NCBI GenBank assembly: GCA_963797535.1
Contig: CAWCPQ010000001.1
Coordinates: 3,038,001 to 3,102,000, forward strand
Length of the DNA: 64,000 bases
DNA from: JAWWOL01 sp963797535
GTDB lineage: Bacteria > Actinomycetota > Actinomycetes > JAWWOL01
Reading direction: 5' to 3'
In this document: positions 36,215 to 45,095 of the stretch, piece after piece
Layout of the letters: each line of letters begins with the position of its first letter
How positions within the stretch are numbered: position 1 is the stretch's first letter
Program-made: the position numbers and the translations under genes
The notes under the pieces: model-generated
What the model was told of the DNA's origin: nothing
Databases searched by the model: none
What the model saw: only the letters and a program-made list of their open reading frames with translations

Positions 36215-38266
36215 ATGCCAAGCCTGATTCACATGTTCCGGCAGCCGCGCAGCCTGGCTCCCATGCTGGCCGCCGCGGTCGTCGGCGCAACTGTTGTCGT
36301 TCCACTGGTCAGCGGTGGGCCCGTAGCCTCCGCTGCCGTCGTGCAGAGCCCGGGAATCACGCCAGGACAGACCCTTTCGGGTGTCGTGATCAGTGGTGGA
36401 ACCGCAGCTGCCAACGCCTTCTCCACCTGGCGTGGCGCTCCGGTGCAGGTGCTCACCCAGTACACGGCGACCAACAGCTGGTCAAGCATCGGGAACGTTG
36501 CCGGCCTCGGCCTGACGAAGTACTGGATCGGGCTCGACGCCCACCGGGTCTGGTCGGTGCCGCTGATTCCGTCTGACGGATCCACCACTCTGGCGACGGT
36601 AGCCACCGGCGCGGACAACAAGTACTTCGCCCAGGCGGCGGCCGGCCTGATCGCCGGCGGTGACGGTAACGCCACCATCCGGCTGGGTTGGGAGATGACC
36701 GGCGACTGGTTCGCCTGGAACGGCATCAAGGACCCGGCCGGCTTCGCTGGCGCCTTCCGCCAGGCCGTCACCGCGATGCGCGGCGTGCCAGGGGCACACT
36801 TCACCTTCGACTTCAACGTGGCAATCCACAACTCGAACCCGGCGCCCATGTACCCGGGTGACGCGTACGTCGACTTCATCGGCGCGGACAACTACGACGC
36901 CTCGTACTCAGGGTCCTACGCGCCCACGGACCACGCCAAGGTATGGGCCGGCATTCTGGGCGGCAACTACGGCCTCGACTGGCTGACGGCGTTCGCCGCC
37001 CAGCACGGCAAGCGGATGAGCCTGCCGGAGTGGGGCATGGCGTACAAGTGCGACGGCCACGGTGGTGGCGACGACCCGTACTTCATCGACCAGATCCACA
37101 ACTGGGTCGCCACCCACAACGTCGCCTACGAGTCCTACTTCGAGGCCAACGACAGCGACTGCGCCCAGTTCAGCCTGACCTCCGGCCACTTCCCGAACGG
37201 TGCCGCCGAGTACCAGAAGATGTTCTCGAAGCCGTTCGCCTCCTCGACGCCGCCGACCACGGCTCCGGCTCCTGCTCCGACGACGACGGTGGCTCCTGCT
37301 CCGACGACGACGGTGGCTCCTGCTCCGACGACGACGGTGGCTCCTGCTCCGACGACGACGGTGGCTCCTGCTCCGACGACGACGGTGGCTCCTGCTCCGA
37401 CGACGACGGTGGCTCCTGCTCCGACGACGACGGTGGCTCCTGCTCCGACGACGACGGTGGCTCCTGCTCCGACGACGACGGTGGCTCCTGCTCCGACGAC
37501 GACGGTTGCTCCGACCACGACGGCGACGCCGGCTCCTGCTCCGACGACGACGGTGGCTCCGACCAAGTCGGCAACTCCGGCACCGACGACCCCGCCGGCC
37601 ACGGCCAAGCCGACGCCCCCAGCCGCTGTGGCCGCGTCGCTGATGCTGAGCTACTCGCCCGACCGTTCCTGGCCGGCAGTGCTCAACAAGCAGAGCCTCG
37701 ACCACAACGTCTACATCTACTACCCGGACTCCAAGACGGTTGCCAAGGTGGTCTTCTCGATCGACGGGAAGGTCTACCACTCGGAGAGCACCCCTGCGTG
37801 GGACATGGCGGGCACCGCGGTGACCGGCGCGAACGCCTTCTCCCCGAAGACGCTGACCGCCGGTGCGCACACAGTGCTCGCCACCGTGACCACGACGTCC
37901 GGCACCACGCTGAAGGCGCAGTCCACCTTCTACGTACCGGCCTCGGTGGCCAAGGCACGGGCAGTCAAGGCCACCGCCGGCCTGCTGAGCGTCAGCGCGT
38001 CGCCCACCGGCAAGGCCATCCGCAAGCTGGACGGAGCCACGATCAACCGGCACAAGTTCGTCCGGCTCTCGGTGGCCCCCGGCACCGTCCGGGCGGAGTT
38101 CATCTTCGACTCGAAGGTGATCCGGGTCATCCGGACGGCCGCCCACAAGGCGATCGTCCCCATCCGGACGGCGAGCCTGCACAAGGGCAAGCACCGCCTG
38201 GTCATTCGGATGGTCGCCAAGTCCGGCCAGCTGTCCGTGGCGACGGCTGTGTTCAAGATCGCCTGA
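36215..38266 (+). CDS. secreted GH26-like glycosidase with long Ala/Pro/Thr repeat stalk (paralogue 3)
   Basis: 683 residues. An export signal (hydrophobic about 15-34, ending VASA) is followed by the GH26-like domain (about 48-340), with GWEMTGDW (Glu160) and LPEWG (Glu272) as likely catalytic residues. A stalk (about 345-475) contains ten near-perfect copies of APAPTTTV. A C-terminal Ig-like domain (about 480-580) and a second beta-rich domain with many Lys/Arg (about 580-683) follow. No cell-wall sorting signal is visible. It is transcribed divergently from the polysaccharide operon. It may trim or remodel the polymer made by that operon. Confidence 0.88.
   Translation: MPSLIHMFRQPRSLAPMLAAAVVGATVVVPLVSGGPVASAAVVQSPGITPGQTLSGVVISGGTAAANAFSTWRGAPVQVLTQYTATNSWSSIGNVAGLGLTKYWIGLDAHRVWSVPLIPSDGSTTLATVATGADNKYFAQAAAGLIAGGDGNATIRLGWEMTGDWFAWNGIKDPAGFAGAFRQAVTAMRGVPGAHFTFDFNVAIHNSNPAPMYPGDAYVDFIGADNYDASYSGSYAPTDHAKVWAGILGGNYGLDWLTAFAAQHGKRMSLPEWGMAYKCDGHGGGDDPYFIDQIHNWVATHNVAYESYFEANDSDCAQFSLTSGHFPNGAAEYQKMFSKPFASSTPPTTAPAPAPTTTVAPAPTTTVAPAPTTTVAPAPTTTVAPAPTTTVAPAPTTTVAPAPTTTVAPAPTTTVAPAPTTTVAPAPTTTVAPTTTATPAPAPTTTVAPTKSATPAPTTPPATAKPTPPAAVAASLMLSYSPDRSWPAVLNKQSLDHNVYIYYPDSKTVAKVVFSIDGKVYHSESTPAWDMAGTAVTGANAFSPKTLTAGAHTVLATVTTTSGTTLKAQSTFYVPASVAKARAVKATAGLLSVSASPTGKAIRKLDGATINRHKFVRLSVAPGTVRAEFIFDSKVIRVIRTAAHKAIVPIRTASLHKGKHRLVIRMVAKSGQLSVATAVFKIA
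37268..37507 (+). repeat. 24-bp tandem repeat, ten copies, encoding APAPTTTV
   Basis: Ten head-to-tail copies of a 24-bp unit (gctcctgctccgacgacgac plus ggtg) lie in the stalk of GH26 paralogue 3, nearly without base differences. A diverged extra copy follows around 37535-37560. The near identity implies recent expansion, and copy number is likely to vary between strains. Confidence 0.95.
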
Positions 38267-38291
38267 CCCGCTGCGGGTCATCACTGTTGGT

Positions 38292-38325
38292 TGCGCCGGT
38301 TCGAGGCCTTGCCTCGGCCGGCGCA
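38292..38325 (+). terminator. terminator-like hairpin after GH26 paralogue 3
   Basis: TGCGCCGG pairs with CCGGCGCA, and CGAGGC with GCCTCG, around a small loop, 26 nt after the stop. No T-tract. Confidence 0.65.
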
Positions 38326-38463
38326 GCCGTGTTCGGCGGACCCTATGCACGCCCCAGAGCCCCATATCACGGACGTTCGGGGCTTCAGCCCCCGGAGGTT
38401 CTCAAAATTCTTGACCAAATTTCGCTGACCGGGTCCGCTGAGCGTGGATTCCGCGTGGCCGGT

Positions 38464-38676
38464 AGCCTATTTGATCTTGCTCCGGCTCCGTCAAGGCGGC
38501 CTTTTTCCGGGGTTGGGAGTGACCTTGCTGGTCCGGTCCAATAGGCTGAATGCGGAGAAAGCCGACACACCGCCGCTTTGTTGGCGGTGTATTGAGGCTT
38601 AGGTAATGGCGCCGAGCCTCCGAACCATCCCTGGTAAGCCCCGGTCGGAACGACTGGCTCAAGAGAGTTCGGAGGC
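38464..38676 (+). promoter_or_regulatory. structured leader RNA with switchable SD helix before GH26 paralogue 4 (candidate riboswitch)
   Basis: AGCCTATT (38464-38471) pairs perfectly with AATAGGCT (38540-38547), closing an 84-nt domain with inner GACC/GGTC and CTTG/CAAG pairings. A perfect hairpin ACACCGCC/GGCGGTGT (38567-38590) follows. GCCTCCGAAC (38616-38625) can then pair either with GTTCGGAGGC (38667-38676), which holds the GGAGG ribosome binding site, or through its AGCCTC edge (38615-38620) with GAGGCT (38594-38599). The two pairings exclude each other, which is the layout of a translational switch. I recognise no known riboswitch class in the upstream domain. Confidence 0.55.
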
Positions 38677-38679
38677 ACC

Positions 38680-40404
38680 GTGCCTAGAGGATCCGTGTCC
38701 GCCCACCGGCGGCCTTTGGCCGCGGTCAGTGGCGTGCTCGTCGCGGCGGTCGCCGCCGCTACCGTGGCGATTCCCATGCTGCAGGCCCCCACGGCTGCGG
38801 CTTCGGTGAACCACCCGGGGCTGTCGTCGAGCAAGGTTCTCTCCGGCGTGGTCATCCATGGCGGCACCAAGGCGGCGAAGGCGTTTGGTGACTGGCGCCA
38901 CCAGCCCGTGACCGCGGTGGTGACCTACACCTCGACCAACAGCTGGGCGAACATCACGAACGTGGTGGGGCAAGGTCTGACCGGTTACTGGAGCGGTCTC
39001 CACGCTCACATGGTCTGGTCGGTCCCGCTGATCCCGTCGGACGGGTCGTCCAGCCTCGCGACGGCTGCGACCGGCGCTTACGACTCCAAGTACGCGAAGG
39101 TCGCGGCCGGGCTCGTGGCCGGCGGCGACGGGAACGCCACCATCCGGCTCGGCTGGGAGATGACCGGCGACTGGTTCGCGTGGAGCGGCATCAAGAACCC
39201 GGCAGGGTTCGCGGGCGCCTGGCGGCACGCGGTGACCGCGATGCGCTCGGTTCCCGGCGCGCACTTCACCTTCGACTTCAACATTGCGATGAACAACGCG
39301 AACCCGGTGCCGATGTACCCGGGCGACGCCTATGTCGACATCATCGGCTCCGACAACTACGACACCTCGTGGGCCACGAGCTACCCGCCGAGCGACCACG
39401 CGCGGGTCTGGAACCGCATCCTGACCGAGAACTACGGCCTCAACTGGCTGGCTTCGTTCGCGTCCCAGCACGGCAAGCGGATGAGCATGCCCGAGTGGGG
39501 TGTTGCCTACAAGTGCAGTGGCCACGGCGGCGGGGATGACCCCTACTTCGTCGACAAGGTGCACAGCTGGGCCGCGGCTCACAAGCTGGCGTACGAGGCC
39601 TACTTCCAGGCCGACGACAACAGCTGCAGTCGGTTCTCGCTTGCCTCGGGGCTGTTCCCCAAGGCGGCGGCTGAGTACGTCAAGGTGTGGTCGGGCGGCG
39701 CGTCCTCGGTGAGCGGTGTTCCGCCGGTGACTTCCGCGCCCAAGCCCAAGCCCAAGCCCAAGCCGGCTCCGGCACCGGCAACCGGACTCCTGGTGAGCCA
39801 CTCGGCCACCCGCAGCCACCCGGTCGCACTGTCCAACGCCAGGCTCCTGAGCGCGGCGTACATTTTCTACCGGTCGAGCAAGCCGGTCCGTCGGGTGACG
39901 TTCAGCCTGGACGGCAAGGCCTACCGCACGGAGACAGCTGCCGTCTACGACCTGGTGGGCACGGTCGGGGCGAAGGCCAAGCCGTTCTCGATCAAGAAGC
40001 TCAAGCGCGGGACGCACACCATCAAGGCGTCCGTGCTGCTGACTTCGGGCAAGTGGACCTCGTCGAAGGCCTCGTTCAAGGTCGGCCCTGCGCCGTTGCC
40101 GCTCGCGACCCAGCTGCTACGGGTGAGCTCGGCGGCGAAGGGCAAGCCCACCAGCCGGCTCAACCTGGCCGTCCTGCACGGGACGAAGTACCTGATCATG
40201 CCGAGGGTGACCAACAAGGCCAGAGCGTCGTACAAGCTCGATGGCAAGGTCATCCGGTCGGTCAAGGTGAGCGCCAAGGGCTACATTCCGGGCCGGACGT
40301 ACAAGCTGGCCGGGCTGAGGGCCGGGCTGCACACGGTAGTGCTGCACCTGGTCAACTCGAAGGGCAAGGACACCGTCGTCAAGGCGCGGTTCCGCGTCGT
40401 CTGA
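38680..40404 (+). CDS. secreted GH26-like glycosidase (paralogue 4)
   Basis: 574 residues from a GTG start with GGAGG 4-5 nt upstream. The signal peptide ends around PTAAAS. The GH26-like domain (about 48-345) has GWEMTGDW (Glu160) and MPEWG (Glu272), at the same residue numbers as paralogue 3. A short PKPKPKPKPAPAPA stalk leads to two C-terminal beta-rich domains, the last Lys-rich (about 480-574), which may bind acidic polymers or the wall. It closes the polysaccharide locus and is followed by a tRNA gene on the other strand. Confidence 0.88.
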   Translation: MPRGSVSAHRRPLAAVSGVLVAAVAAATVAIPMLQAPTAAASVNHPGLSSSKVLSGVVIHGGTKAAKAFGDWRHQPVTAVVTYTSTNSWANITNVVGQGLTGYWSGLHAHMVWSVPLIPSDGSSSLATAATGAYDSKYAKVAAGLVAGGDGNATIRLGWEMTGDWFAWSGIKNPAGFAGAWRHAVTAMRSVPGAHFTFDFNIAMNNANPVPMYPGDAYVDIIGSDNYDTSWATSYPPSDHARVWNRILTENYGLNWLASFASQHGKRMSMPEWGVAYKCSGHGGGDDPYFVDKVHSWAAAHKLAYEAYFQADDNSCSRFSLASGLFPKAAAEYVKVWSGGASSVSGVPPVTSAPKPKPKPKPAPAPATGLLVSHSATRSHPVALSNARLLSAAYIFYRSSKPVRRVTFSLDGKAYRTETAAVYDLVGTVGAKAKPFSIKKLKRGTHTIKASVLLTSGKWTSSKASFKVGPAPLPLATQLLRVSSAAKGKPTSRLNLAVLHGTKYLIMPRVTNKARASYKLDGKVIRSVKVSAKGYIPGRTYKLAGLRAGLHTVVLHLVNSKGKDTVVKARFRVV

Positions 40405-40427
40405 CGCCCCAAGGCCGCGCCTGCGTG

Positions 40428-40512
40428 CGGAGAGTGTGGGATTTGAACCCACGGACGGTCTCCCGTCGTGCGCTTTCAAGGCGCATGCACTCGGCCACTA
40501 TGCGAACTCTCC
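40428..40512 (-). tRNA. tRNA-Ser (anticodon UGA)
   Basis: An 85-nt cloverleaf on the minus strand. The acceptor GGAGAGT pairs with ACTCTCC (discriminator G), the anticodon stem GCGC/GCGC holds loop CTTGAAA with anticodon TGA, the long variable arm is typical of tRNA-Ser, and the T-arm GTGGGTTCAAATCCCAC is standard. CCA is not encoded. Confidence 0.95.
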
Positions 40513-40670
40513 CGGGGCCGGGCATAGCATGTCCGGCACCGACAAACAGTCTGCCAGGCTTGTCGGCTCACGACCTCATGTGTGCGGGGTACGTGCCGAT
40601 GTGCAGATAGGCGGGTCTGGTCACGCCGACTCGGAGCACCGCTGACCAGCGGGCCTACGGGAGGGGCGGC

Positions 40671-41423
40671 GTGGACAAGCTGGTGGGCTCAGCGCAGCTG
40701 GCTGTCGCGGACATTCCGCACGGTGCTTCCCTCGCCGTGGGGGGCTTCGGCATGTGTGGTGTCCCGACAGCTCTGATCGATGCCCTGCTGGAGCAGGGAG
40801 CGGCGGACCTGCACACGGTGAGCAACAACTGTGGAACGGACGGCCGCGGTCTCGGCTTGCTCCTGGAGGCCGGCCGGATCAGTCGGCACACCGGGTCAGC
40901 CGTGGGGACGAACAAGGAGTTCGCCCGGCGCTACCTGGCCGGTGAGCTCGAGGTCGAGTTCACCCCGCAGGGCAGCCTGGCGGAGCGGCTGCGGGCCGGC
41001 GGGGCCGGCATCCCGGCGTTCTACACCCGTGCCGGCATCGGGACCTACGTCGCCACCGGAGGCATTCCCCGCCGCTACCATCCCGACGGCACTTCCGCAG
41101 TGCAGAGCGAACCGCAGGAGACCCGCACGTTCGACGGGCTGGACTACGTTCTCGAGCGGGCGATTTGCACCGATTTCGCTCTCGTGCACGCGTGGAAGGG
41201 CGACCGGCACGGCAATCTCGCCTACCGCAAGACCGCGCGCAACTTCAATCCGGTGTGCGCCTGCGCCGGCAGAATCACCATTGCGGAGGTCGAGCTCCTG
41301 GTCGAGGTCGGCGAGCTGCGCCCGGACGAAGTCGGCACTCCCGGCATCTATGTGCAGCGAGTGGTGCACGCGCCCGGCCAGGTCAAGCATGTTGAGCGGC
41401 GCACAGTGCGGGTCGAGGGCTGA
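40671..41423 (+). CDS. 3-oxoacid CoA-transferase subunit A
   Basis: 250 residues from a GTG start. GGFGMCGVPTALIDALLEQG near the N-terminus, SNNCGTDGRGLGLLL and the ARRYLAGELEVEFTPQGSLAERLRAGGAGIPAFYT stretch are standard for the A subunit of succinyl-CoA:3-ketoacid CoA-transferase. With subunit B it moves CoA from succinyl-CoA to acetoacetate or a related 3-oxoacid, feeding ketone-body or branched-chain breakdown. The stop overlaps the start of subunit B (ATG within TGATG). Confidence 0.92.
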   Translation: MDKLVGSAQLAVADIPHGASLAVGGFGMCGVPTALIDALLEQGAADLHTVSNNCGTDGRGLGLLLEAGRISRHTGSAVGTNKEFARRYLAGELEVEFTPQGSLAERLRAGGAGIPAFYTRAGIGTYVATGGIPRRYHPDGTSAVQSEPQETRTFDGLDYVLERAICTDFALVHAWKGDRHGNLAYRKTARNFNPVCACAGRITIAEVELLVEVGELRPDEVGTPGIYVQRVVHAPGQVKHVERRTVRVEG

Positions 41424-42064
41424 TGGCCTGGTCTCGCGTCGGCATGGCAGCACGGGTGGCCCGGGAGCTGCGGCACGGCCAGTACGTCAACCTCGGCCTC
41501 GGGATGCCGATGTCCGTTGCCAACCACCTGCCGCCCGATGTGACGGTGATGCTGCAGAGTGAGAACGGCCTGATGGGGACCGGCCCGTACCCGACAGAGG
41601 ACGAGCTCGACCCGGATCTCGTGAATGCCGGCAAAGAAACGGTCACGATCCTGCCGGGCGGCAGTTTTTTCGACTCCGCGGAGTCCTTCGCCATGATCCG
41701 TGGCGGACACCTTGATGTCGCCGTGCTGGGGGCGATGCAGGTCAGCGCGCGGGGCGACCTGGCCAACTGGCTGATCCCCGGCCGTCTGGTCACCGGCATG
41801 GGCGGGGCGATGGACCTGGTCCACGGCGCCAAGCGAGTCATCGCCATGACGGAACATCGGGCGAAAGACGGCTCGCCCAAGATCGTCGAGGAGTGCACAC
41901 TGCCGCTGACCGGCCTGCGCTGCGTCGACCGGATCATCACCGACCTGGCAGTGCTGGACGTGACCGACCATGGCCTGGTGCTACGCGAGACAGCACCTGG
42001 CGTGAGCGTCGAGGACGTAGCCGATGCGACCGCAACGGTCCTGGTCGTCGACCTGGTCCGCTGA
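41423..42064 (+). CDS. 3-oxoacid CoA-transferase subunit B
   Basis: 213 residues. The catalytic Glu that forms the glutamyl-CoA thioester is in VMLQSENGLMG. NLGLGMPMSVANHLP at the N-terminus and LVTGMGGAMDLVHGAKRVI are family motifs. It is translated from an ATG overlapping the subunit A stop and ends 8 nt from the convergent acetyltransferase gene. The two subunits form the active heteromer. Confidence 0.93.
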   Translation: MAWSRVGMAARVARELRHGQYVNLGLGMPMSVANHLPPDVTVMLQSENGLMGTGPYPTEDELDPDLVNAGKETVTILPGGSFFDSAESFAMIRGGHLDVAVLGAMQVSARGDLANWLIPGRLVTGMGGAMDLVHGAKRVIAMTEHRAKDGSPKIVEECTLPLTGLRCVDRIITDLAVLDVTDHGLVLRETAPGVSVEDVADATATVLVVDLVR

Positions 42065-42072
42065 CCGTCGGC

Positions 42073-42711
42073 CTACATCGCCCGGCGCGGCCCGTCCGGT
42101 CCGTGGGCCCGTGAGTTGGCACCCATCGGGCGGTTCTTGGCCGGCACCCCGACGGCGACCATGCCCGGTGGCACGTCCTTGACGACGACCGCCCCGGCTC
42201 CGACGTGGGCCCCTCGGCCGATGGTGACACCGCCGATGATGATCGCGCCGGCGGAGATCACCACGTCGTCCTCGATGGTCGGGGCGTTGAGGAAGGAGTC
42301 CTTGCCGATCGTGACCTGCTGGTTGATCCAGCAGTTTGCGCCGATGCTGGTCGCGCCGAGGGTGGTGGCGAAGCCGTGCTGGAAGAACAGGCCGGGACCG
42401 ACGCTTTCGGAACGGATGAACAGCGACATCTCGGGTTTGTAGACAACGGCCAAGGACCGGCTGATCACGACACCGAGCGCCCCGGCCTTTGCCAGCCGGA
42501 AGTAGTACAGGTTGCGGTACTCGTGGGTCCGATCCGTCAGCAGCATCAGCAGTGCCCGGGTACCGGTCTCCGGGCGGCGCAGGCAGGACTGCCAGCGCAC
42601 GATGTCGAGGTCGATGACTTCTCTGGCCGCCGGGACGAGGGCGTAGCCGAGCAGCAACGGCAGTCCGCGCAGGCTTGCCAGAAACCGCAGTGTCGAGCTC
42701 TTCGGCTGCAT
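42073..42711 (-). CDS. serine-acetyltransferase-like hexapeptide-repeat protein
   Basis: 212 residues. A helical N-terminal half leads into a left-handed beta-helix of hexapeptide repeats (VGPGLFFQHGFATTLGATSI, IEDDVVISAGAIIIGGVTIG), ending VPAKNRP, as in CysE-type serine O-acetyltransferases. The His in FFQHGF corresponds to the catalytic region. It may supply O-acetylserine, but sugar O-acetyltransferases look similar. There is no cysteine synthase next to it, so the amino-acid role is unproven. Confidence 0.78.
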   Translation of the reverse strand: MQPKSSTLRFLASLRGLPLLLGYALVPAAREVIDLDIVRWQSCLRRPETGTRALLMLLTDRTHEYRNLYYFRLAKAGALGVVISRSLAVVYKPEMSLFIRSESVGPGLFFQHGFATTLGATSIGANCWINQQVTIGKDSFLNAPTIEDDVVISAGAIIIGGVTIGRGAHVGAGAVVVKDVPPGMVAVGVPAKNRPMGANSRAHGPDGPRRAM

Positions 42712-42849
42712 CAGACTCCCCGTCGCAAACCCCGGTTGGGTATGCCACCGAGTTTACCGACTAACGGCCGGATGACGCCCGCGAAGTCCCGACTTGGTCC
42801 CCCGGCAACCGAATTGGGCCAGGAGCCGGCGCTCGGGCGTTGCCTTTTG

Positions 42850-43191
42850 TCAGAGCTGGTTGGCTCTTGCACCGGACATGGCATTTTCGGCCAGAGTGTC
42901 GCTTTCGCCGAGTTGCAGGGCAAAGTCGAGCAGGTCGTCGTACGTCAGCGCGGGGCCGGGTTTCGGCTCGGCGGCCTCGGCCGGCACCTCCCACATCGTG
43001 GGCTTGACGTTGCCGCCGAGCAGGGTCGCGATGGCGGCGTCGGATGCACGCTTGACCACCGTCTGCTTGCACTGCGGGCAAGGGAAGCTGTAGTGCGACA
43101 GCGAGGGAAGGTTGCACACGACCAGCTCGATCTCGTCAGGGAAGATGTGCACCGGCCCGCAGTCGTGGCAGGTGGCCTTCAAGGTGCCCAT
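42850..43191 (-). CDS. small zinc-ribbon protein of unknown function
   Basis: 113 residues. Two CxxC pairs (ATCHDCGPVHIF and FPCPQCKQTVVK) suggest a treble-clef or zinc-ribbon knuckle in the first 50 residues. The rest is acidic and helical, with LTYDDLLDFALQLG near the end. It is monocistronic. The motif resembles small actinobacterial proteins of unknown role that may bind RNA or a protein partner. Nothing more can be claimed. Confidence 0.75.
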   Translation of the reverse strand: MGTLKATCHDCGPVHIFPDEIELVVCNLPSLSHYSFPCPQCKQTVVKRASDAAIATLLGGNVKPTMWEVPAEAAEPKPGPALTYDDLLDFALQLGESDTLAENAMSGARANQL

Positions 43192-43556
43192 GACGATGTC
43201 CCCTCTGTTCAGTGCGCCCCTGTTGTTTGTGCGCTGTATCGAGTCTGTTCCTCGCGTGTGAAATTTCGCTGAAAATTATGCACAGGCGAATTTCAGGAAT
43301 TGTTCAGGAACGAGGTGCGCGAAAGGCGACCCACTGCAATGGAAACCCGAGGAGGCGCAGGGGAATGCACGCGAAGGCTCGGCCGGCCGTAGGACGTCGA
43401 CCCGAGTGCGGGCTCGCGCACCGGGCCGGTCATCGACGCCGGCTTGGTCCCGTACGACGACTGGGCCAACCCTGGACCGGGCGACCCCCGGCTCGACGGC
43501 GCGGCTCCGCAGGGTAAGACTGCGGGACAGCAAGACCCAGCCGAAAGGTCGTCGTC
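43192..43556. other. 365-nt divergent intergenic region, nothing recognised
   Basis: Between the zinc-ribbon and DUF2252 genes. It has a locally AT-richer patch around 43255-43320 where promoters may lie, and GAAAGG before the DUF2252 ATG. No RNA gene, repeat or operator was recognised. Confidence 0.4.
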
Positions 43557-44993
43557 ATGGCCACACTTAAAGTCGAGCACCCGAGCGTGGACGAGCGAAA
43601 GGCGCGCGGCAAGGGGTCCAGGGAACGGACACCGCTTTCCAGCCACGCCGGTTGGGAGCCAGCCGACGGACGTGCAGATCCGGTCGCGCTCCTCGAGGAG
43701 CAGAACCGAACGCGTGAGGTCGACCTGGTGCCCGTACGGCACGGGCGCATGCTGGTTTCGCCCTTCACCTTCTACCGTGGCGCGGCGAAGATCATGGCCG
43801 CGGATCTTGCGGCCACGCCGAGCGCCGGGCTGGTTTCCCAGCTCTGCGGGGATGCCCACCTGTCGAACTTCGGTGTGTTCGCCTCGCCCGAGCGGGCGCT
43901 GCTGTTCGACCTGAACGACTTCGACGAGACTTTGCCCGGCCCGTTCGAGTACGACGTGAAGCGGATGTCGGCCAGCTTCACGATCGCAGCCCGGAACAAC
44001 GGTTTCAGCAAGGCCGAGACCCTCGAGGTGACGCAGTCCTGCGTACGTGCCTACCGGGAGGCGATGAGCGAGTTCGCCCAGATGCGCACCATGGACATCT
44101 GGTATGCCCACCGGTCCGAGCGGGACCTGATGTCGGCCCTGAGCGAGGTTGTGGCCAGCCAGAAGGACAAGGCGAGCAAGAAGACGGCGCAGGACGCCTC
44201 CAAGGCAGCGAAGAAGGGCGCGTTGAAGGCGCGCACCCGTGACAGCCTCCAGGCGTTGTCCAAGCTCGCCGAGCACGTAGACGGCAGCTATCGGATCGTC
44301 AGCCAACCGCCGATCGTGATCCCCGCCCGTGACCTCGCGGGGACGTTCGGCATGTCAGCGGACGAGGCCGCGCAGGCCGTACGGGACCAGTTCCGGGCCT
44401 ATCGGCGGACCCTGCAGGACGACCGGCGGCACCTGCTGGAACGCTTCGAGGTCGTCGATGTGGCTCGAAAGGTCGTGGGTGTGGGCAGTGTGGGCACCCG
44501 GGCGTTCATCGTCCTGCTGCAAGGACGCGACCAGCAGGATCCGCTCTTCCTCCAGGTCAAGGAGGCCACCACGTCAGTGCTCGAGGACCATCTGCCCAAG
44601 AGCCGCTACCGCGAGCCCGGCGAACGCGTGGTCCAAGGGCAACGAATGATGCAGGCCGCGAGTGACATCTACCTGGGCTGGACCAAGGGGGTGGAGGCGA
44701 ACCGCCACCTCTACTGGCGCCAGCTCCGCGACATGAAGGGCTCGGCAATCGTCGAATCCATGAAACCGCTGGTCCTTGCCTTCTACGGCCGGGAGTGCGG
44801 GTGGACCCTTGCCAGGGCGCATGCCCGTTCGGGTGACCCGGTCGCGATCTCGGGCTACCTCGGGATGAGTGATGCGTTCGACCGGTCGATCACGGACTTC
44901 TCCGAGCGCTACGCAGACCAGAACGAGAAGGACTACCAAGCTTTCGCCGAGGCGGTCCGATCCGGACGGCTGGAGGCGATCGAGGGCGTCTGA
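43557..44993 (+). CDS. DUF2252 family protein
   Basis: 478 residues, the normal length of the family. Landmarks are MLVSPFTFYRGAAKIMAADL, CGDAHLSNFGVFASPE, FDLNDFDETLPGPFEYDVKR and SDIYLGWTKGVEANRHLYWRQLRD. The GDAHLSNFG and DLNDFDE motifs resemble the catalytic HxDxxxxN and DxD loops of aminoglycoside-kinase-like folds, so a phosphotransferase activity is plausible but unproven. It appears monocistronic. Confidence 0.9.
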   Translation: MATLKVEHPSVDERKARGKGSRERTPLSSHAGWEPADGRADPVALLEEQNRTREVDLVPVRHGRMLVSPFTFYRGAAKIMAADLAATPSAGLVSQLCGDAHLSNFGVFASPERALLFDLNDFDETLPGPFEYDVKRMSASFTIAARNNGFSKAETLEVTQSCVRAYREAMSEFAQMRTMDIWYAHRSERDLMSALSEVVASQKDKASKKTAQDASKAAKKGALKARTRDSLQALSKLAEHVDGSYRIVSQPPIVIPARDLAGTFGMSADEAAQAVRDQFRAYRRTLQDDRRHLLERFEVVDVARKVVGVGSVGTRAFIVLLQGRDQQDPLFLQVKEATTSVLEDHLPKSRYREPGERVVQGQRMMQAASDIYLGWTKGVEANRHLYWRQLRDMKGSAIVESMKPLVLAFYGRECGWTLARAHARSGDPVAISGYLGMSDAFDRSITDFSERYADQNEKDYQAFAEAVRSGRLEAIEGV

Positions 44994-45095
44994 GCGGGTG
45001 CCGCCGTCCTCGCCCAGCCGTTGTCTGCTTGACTTCGACTAGGGTGCCCATCGGGGCTATACCTTGTGAAGAACCCAGAGTTGCCAGGAGAAGTC

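Noticed and set aside
23620..37560. The tandem repeats as a CRISPR array
   Set aside because: Repeats are head-to-tail without unique spacers and lie inside coding sequence; there are no cas genes.
36908..38544. Repeat proteins in the other frames across the 24-bp repeat
   Set aside because: Any frame through a 24-bp repeat gives a repetitive peptide. Only the plus frame with signal peptide and GH26 domain has coding evidence.
42073..42711. Serine acetyltransferase as part of the sulfur-scavenging system
   Set aside because: It lies 30 kb from the sulfur locus, has no cysteine leader peptide and no cysteine synthase beside it; a sugar or other acetyltransferase is equally possible.
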